In this document: positions 63,101-64,000 of the stretch, in pieces
How positions within the stretch are numbered: position 1 is the stretch's first letter
Layout of the letters: every line of letters starts with the position of its first letter
Assembly (NCBI GenBank): GCA_036924285.1
Contig: JAYKYS010000002.1
Coordinates: 35,448,501-35,512,500, forward strand
Source: Asterella californica
Lineage: Eukaryota; Streptophyta; Marchantiopsida; Marchantiales; Aytoniaceae
Length of the DNA: 64,000 nucleotides
Direction of reading: 5' to 3'
Translations under genes and position numbers: made by a program
Notes under the pieces: model-generated
Told to the model about the DNA's origin: nothing
The model's input: only the letters and a program-made list of their open reading frames with translations
The model's database searches: none

Positions 63101-64000
63101 TATAAAATATCTCCACATTTCGGTGTACCTAGAATCAGTCAAGTGTGTGGTCAAGTAAAGTAAGGAAATCTTAAGAGAGGGTGGATCAACTCGAACACAC
63201 GTATAAAAATGAGCTCAAGTAAATATCTGCTTACGAACAATACTTATCGTGTGATTTGGGGACTGAAACTTGCTAGTAGAAGTGTGATATTTCCCATTCT
63301 CTCTGTCACGATTACAACCGGAATGCACAAAACTTGGTTTCGATCTGCATGGAGCTCATAACACATGCTCAAGAGCTGAAGAAAACGGTATGCCTTCAAG
63401 AGAATGATCAAAGTGTACACGGCACTGCTTTTCGATCTCTACTATACACGAAATCTACGTGAATACGTAGATTTTCCTTTCTTCCTGCATCTTCAGATAC
63501 TCCTATCTTTCACTTCGAAATGTGCTTTATCACACCCCGAATAGTTTTGTTGTGTTTCATCATATCCTCTAGACTATGTATTGATTGATCACACAACTGA
63601 CTGGCTACCGACAGTACAATCAATCACTTTGCCATGTCGACCCTGATTAAACACTTCTGTCATTCAAATTTTCTCAACTATGATTACATATTAGACGATA
63701 CATGCTTGGAAAGTTTAGGTGTGCAATCCGCAAAGTCAGTGACATGACAAGGTGACTGCTTTTACAATCGACAGCCAGTAGAAAGTGTGATAAAGCAAGA
63801 CAAACCTATTGGGGTATGATCAAGCAAATTTCTTACCTTTCACTCCATTCACCATTTATCGAATACATGTGCATCCAACGCTACTGTATAGGATAAAGCA
63901 CCTCTTACGAGCCGTTACGTATGGAAAACGAGGGGGTGCGCAGTCGCCAAGTATAGAACTAACGTGTAAAAGTTGAGATCCGAGGTATCAACTTTTCATC
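63101..64000. other. Intergenic DNA, no gene recognised
   Basis: A small perfect hairpin AAATCTACGT-GAAT-ACGTAGATTT lies at 63451-63474. Nothing else supported. Confidence 0.35.

Overview
This is nuclear DNA from a land plant. The host genes are split by many spliceosomal introns with GT-AG borders (one GC-AG), intergenic DNA is AT-rich, and the gene set is plant-like: a DED1/DDX3-type DEAD-box helicase close to plant RH11/RH37/RH52, a starch synthase IV/V-type protein with a coiled coil, a CYP71-clan-like P450, a COMT-type O-methyltransferase and a stand-alone L-rhamnose mutarotase. Dense decayed transposons and the P450/OMT/mutarotase set suggest a non-seed plant such as a bryophyte. That placement is inference, not proof.

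Layout. 1-2657 (-): 5' part of the helicase, running off the left edge. 2.7-22.4 kb: long gene-poor tract with a CT microsatellite, tandem duplications, long hairpins, a recurring ~25-bp near-palindrome and copies of a palindrome-bearing repeat family. 22.5-27.8 kb (-): a non-canonical starch synthase with at least 17 mutually phase-consistent exons but degenerate ADP-glucose-site motifs. 29.9-32.3 kb (-): a recently inactivated P450. 32.5-36.1 kb: a complete-bordered Ty1/copia element inserted about 190 bp upstream of the P450 start. 36-41 kb: two well-preserved copies of the palindrome family, one with a perfect 66-bp palindrome, and a short 22-bp-TIR MITE. 41.3-43.1 kb (-): an intact three-exon O-methyltransferase.

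43,790-52,910 is the most interesting part: a 9.1-kb Mutator-like element with long terminal inverted repeats and an 8-bp target-site duplication. It carries three + strand genes: a decayed MULE transposase with a SWIM zinc finger, an unidentified ORF, and a coiled-coil/FCP1-like (NIF) phosphatase-domain protein. After each gene lies an array of short inverted repeats built on AGTGCGA/TCGCACT.

53-62 kb: more decayed transposon DNA, including a copia polymerase relic and a tRNA-like SINE head. 62.1-62.5 kb (-): an intact single-exon L-rhamnose mutarotase with a clear TATA box.

The host genes are unrelated metabolic and RNA-processing genes and do not form an obvious cluster. The P450 and O-methyltransferase lie 9 kb apart on the same strand and could once have served one specialised-metabolite pathway, but the P450 is broken and a retrotransposon lies between them.
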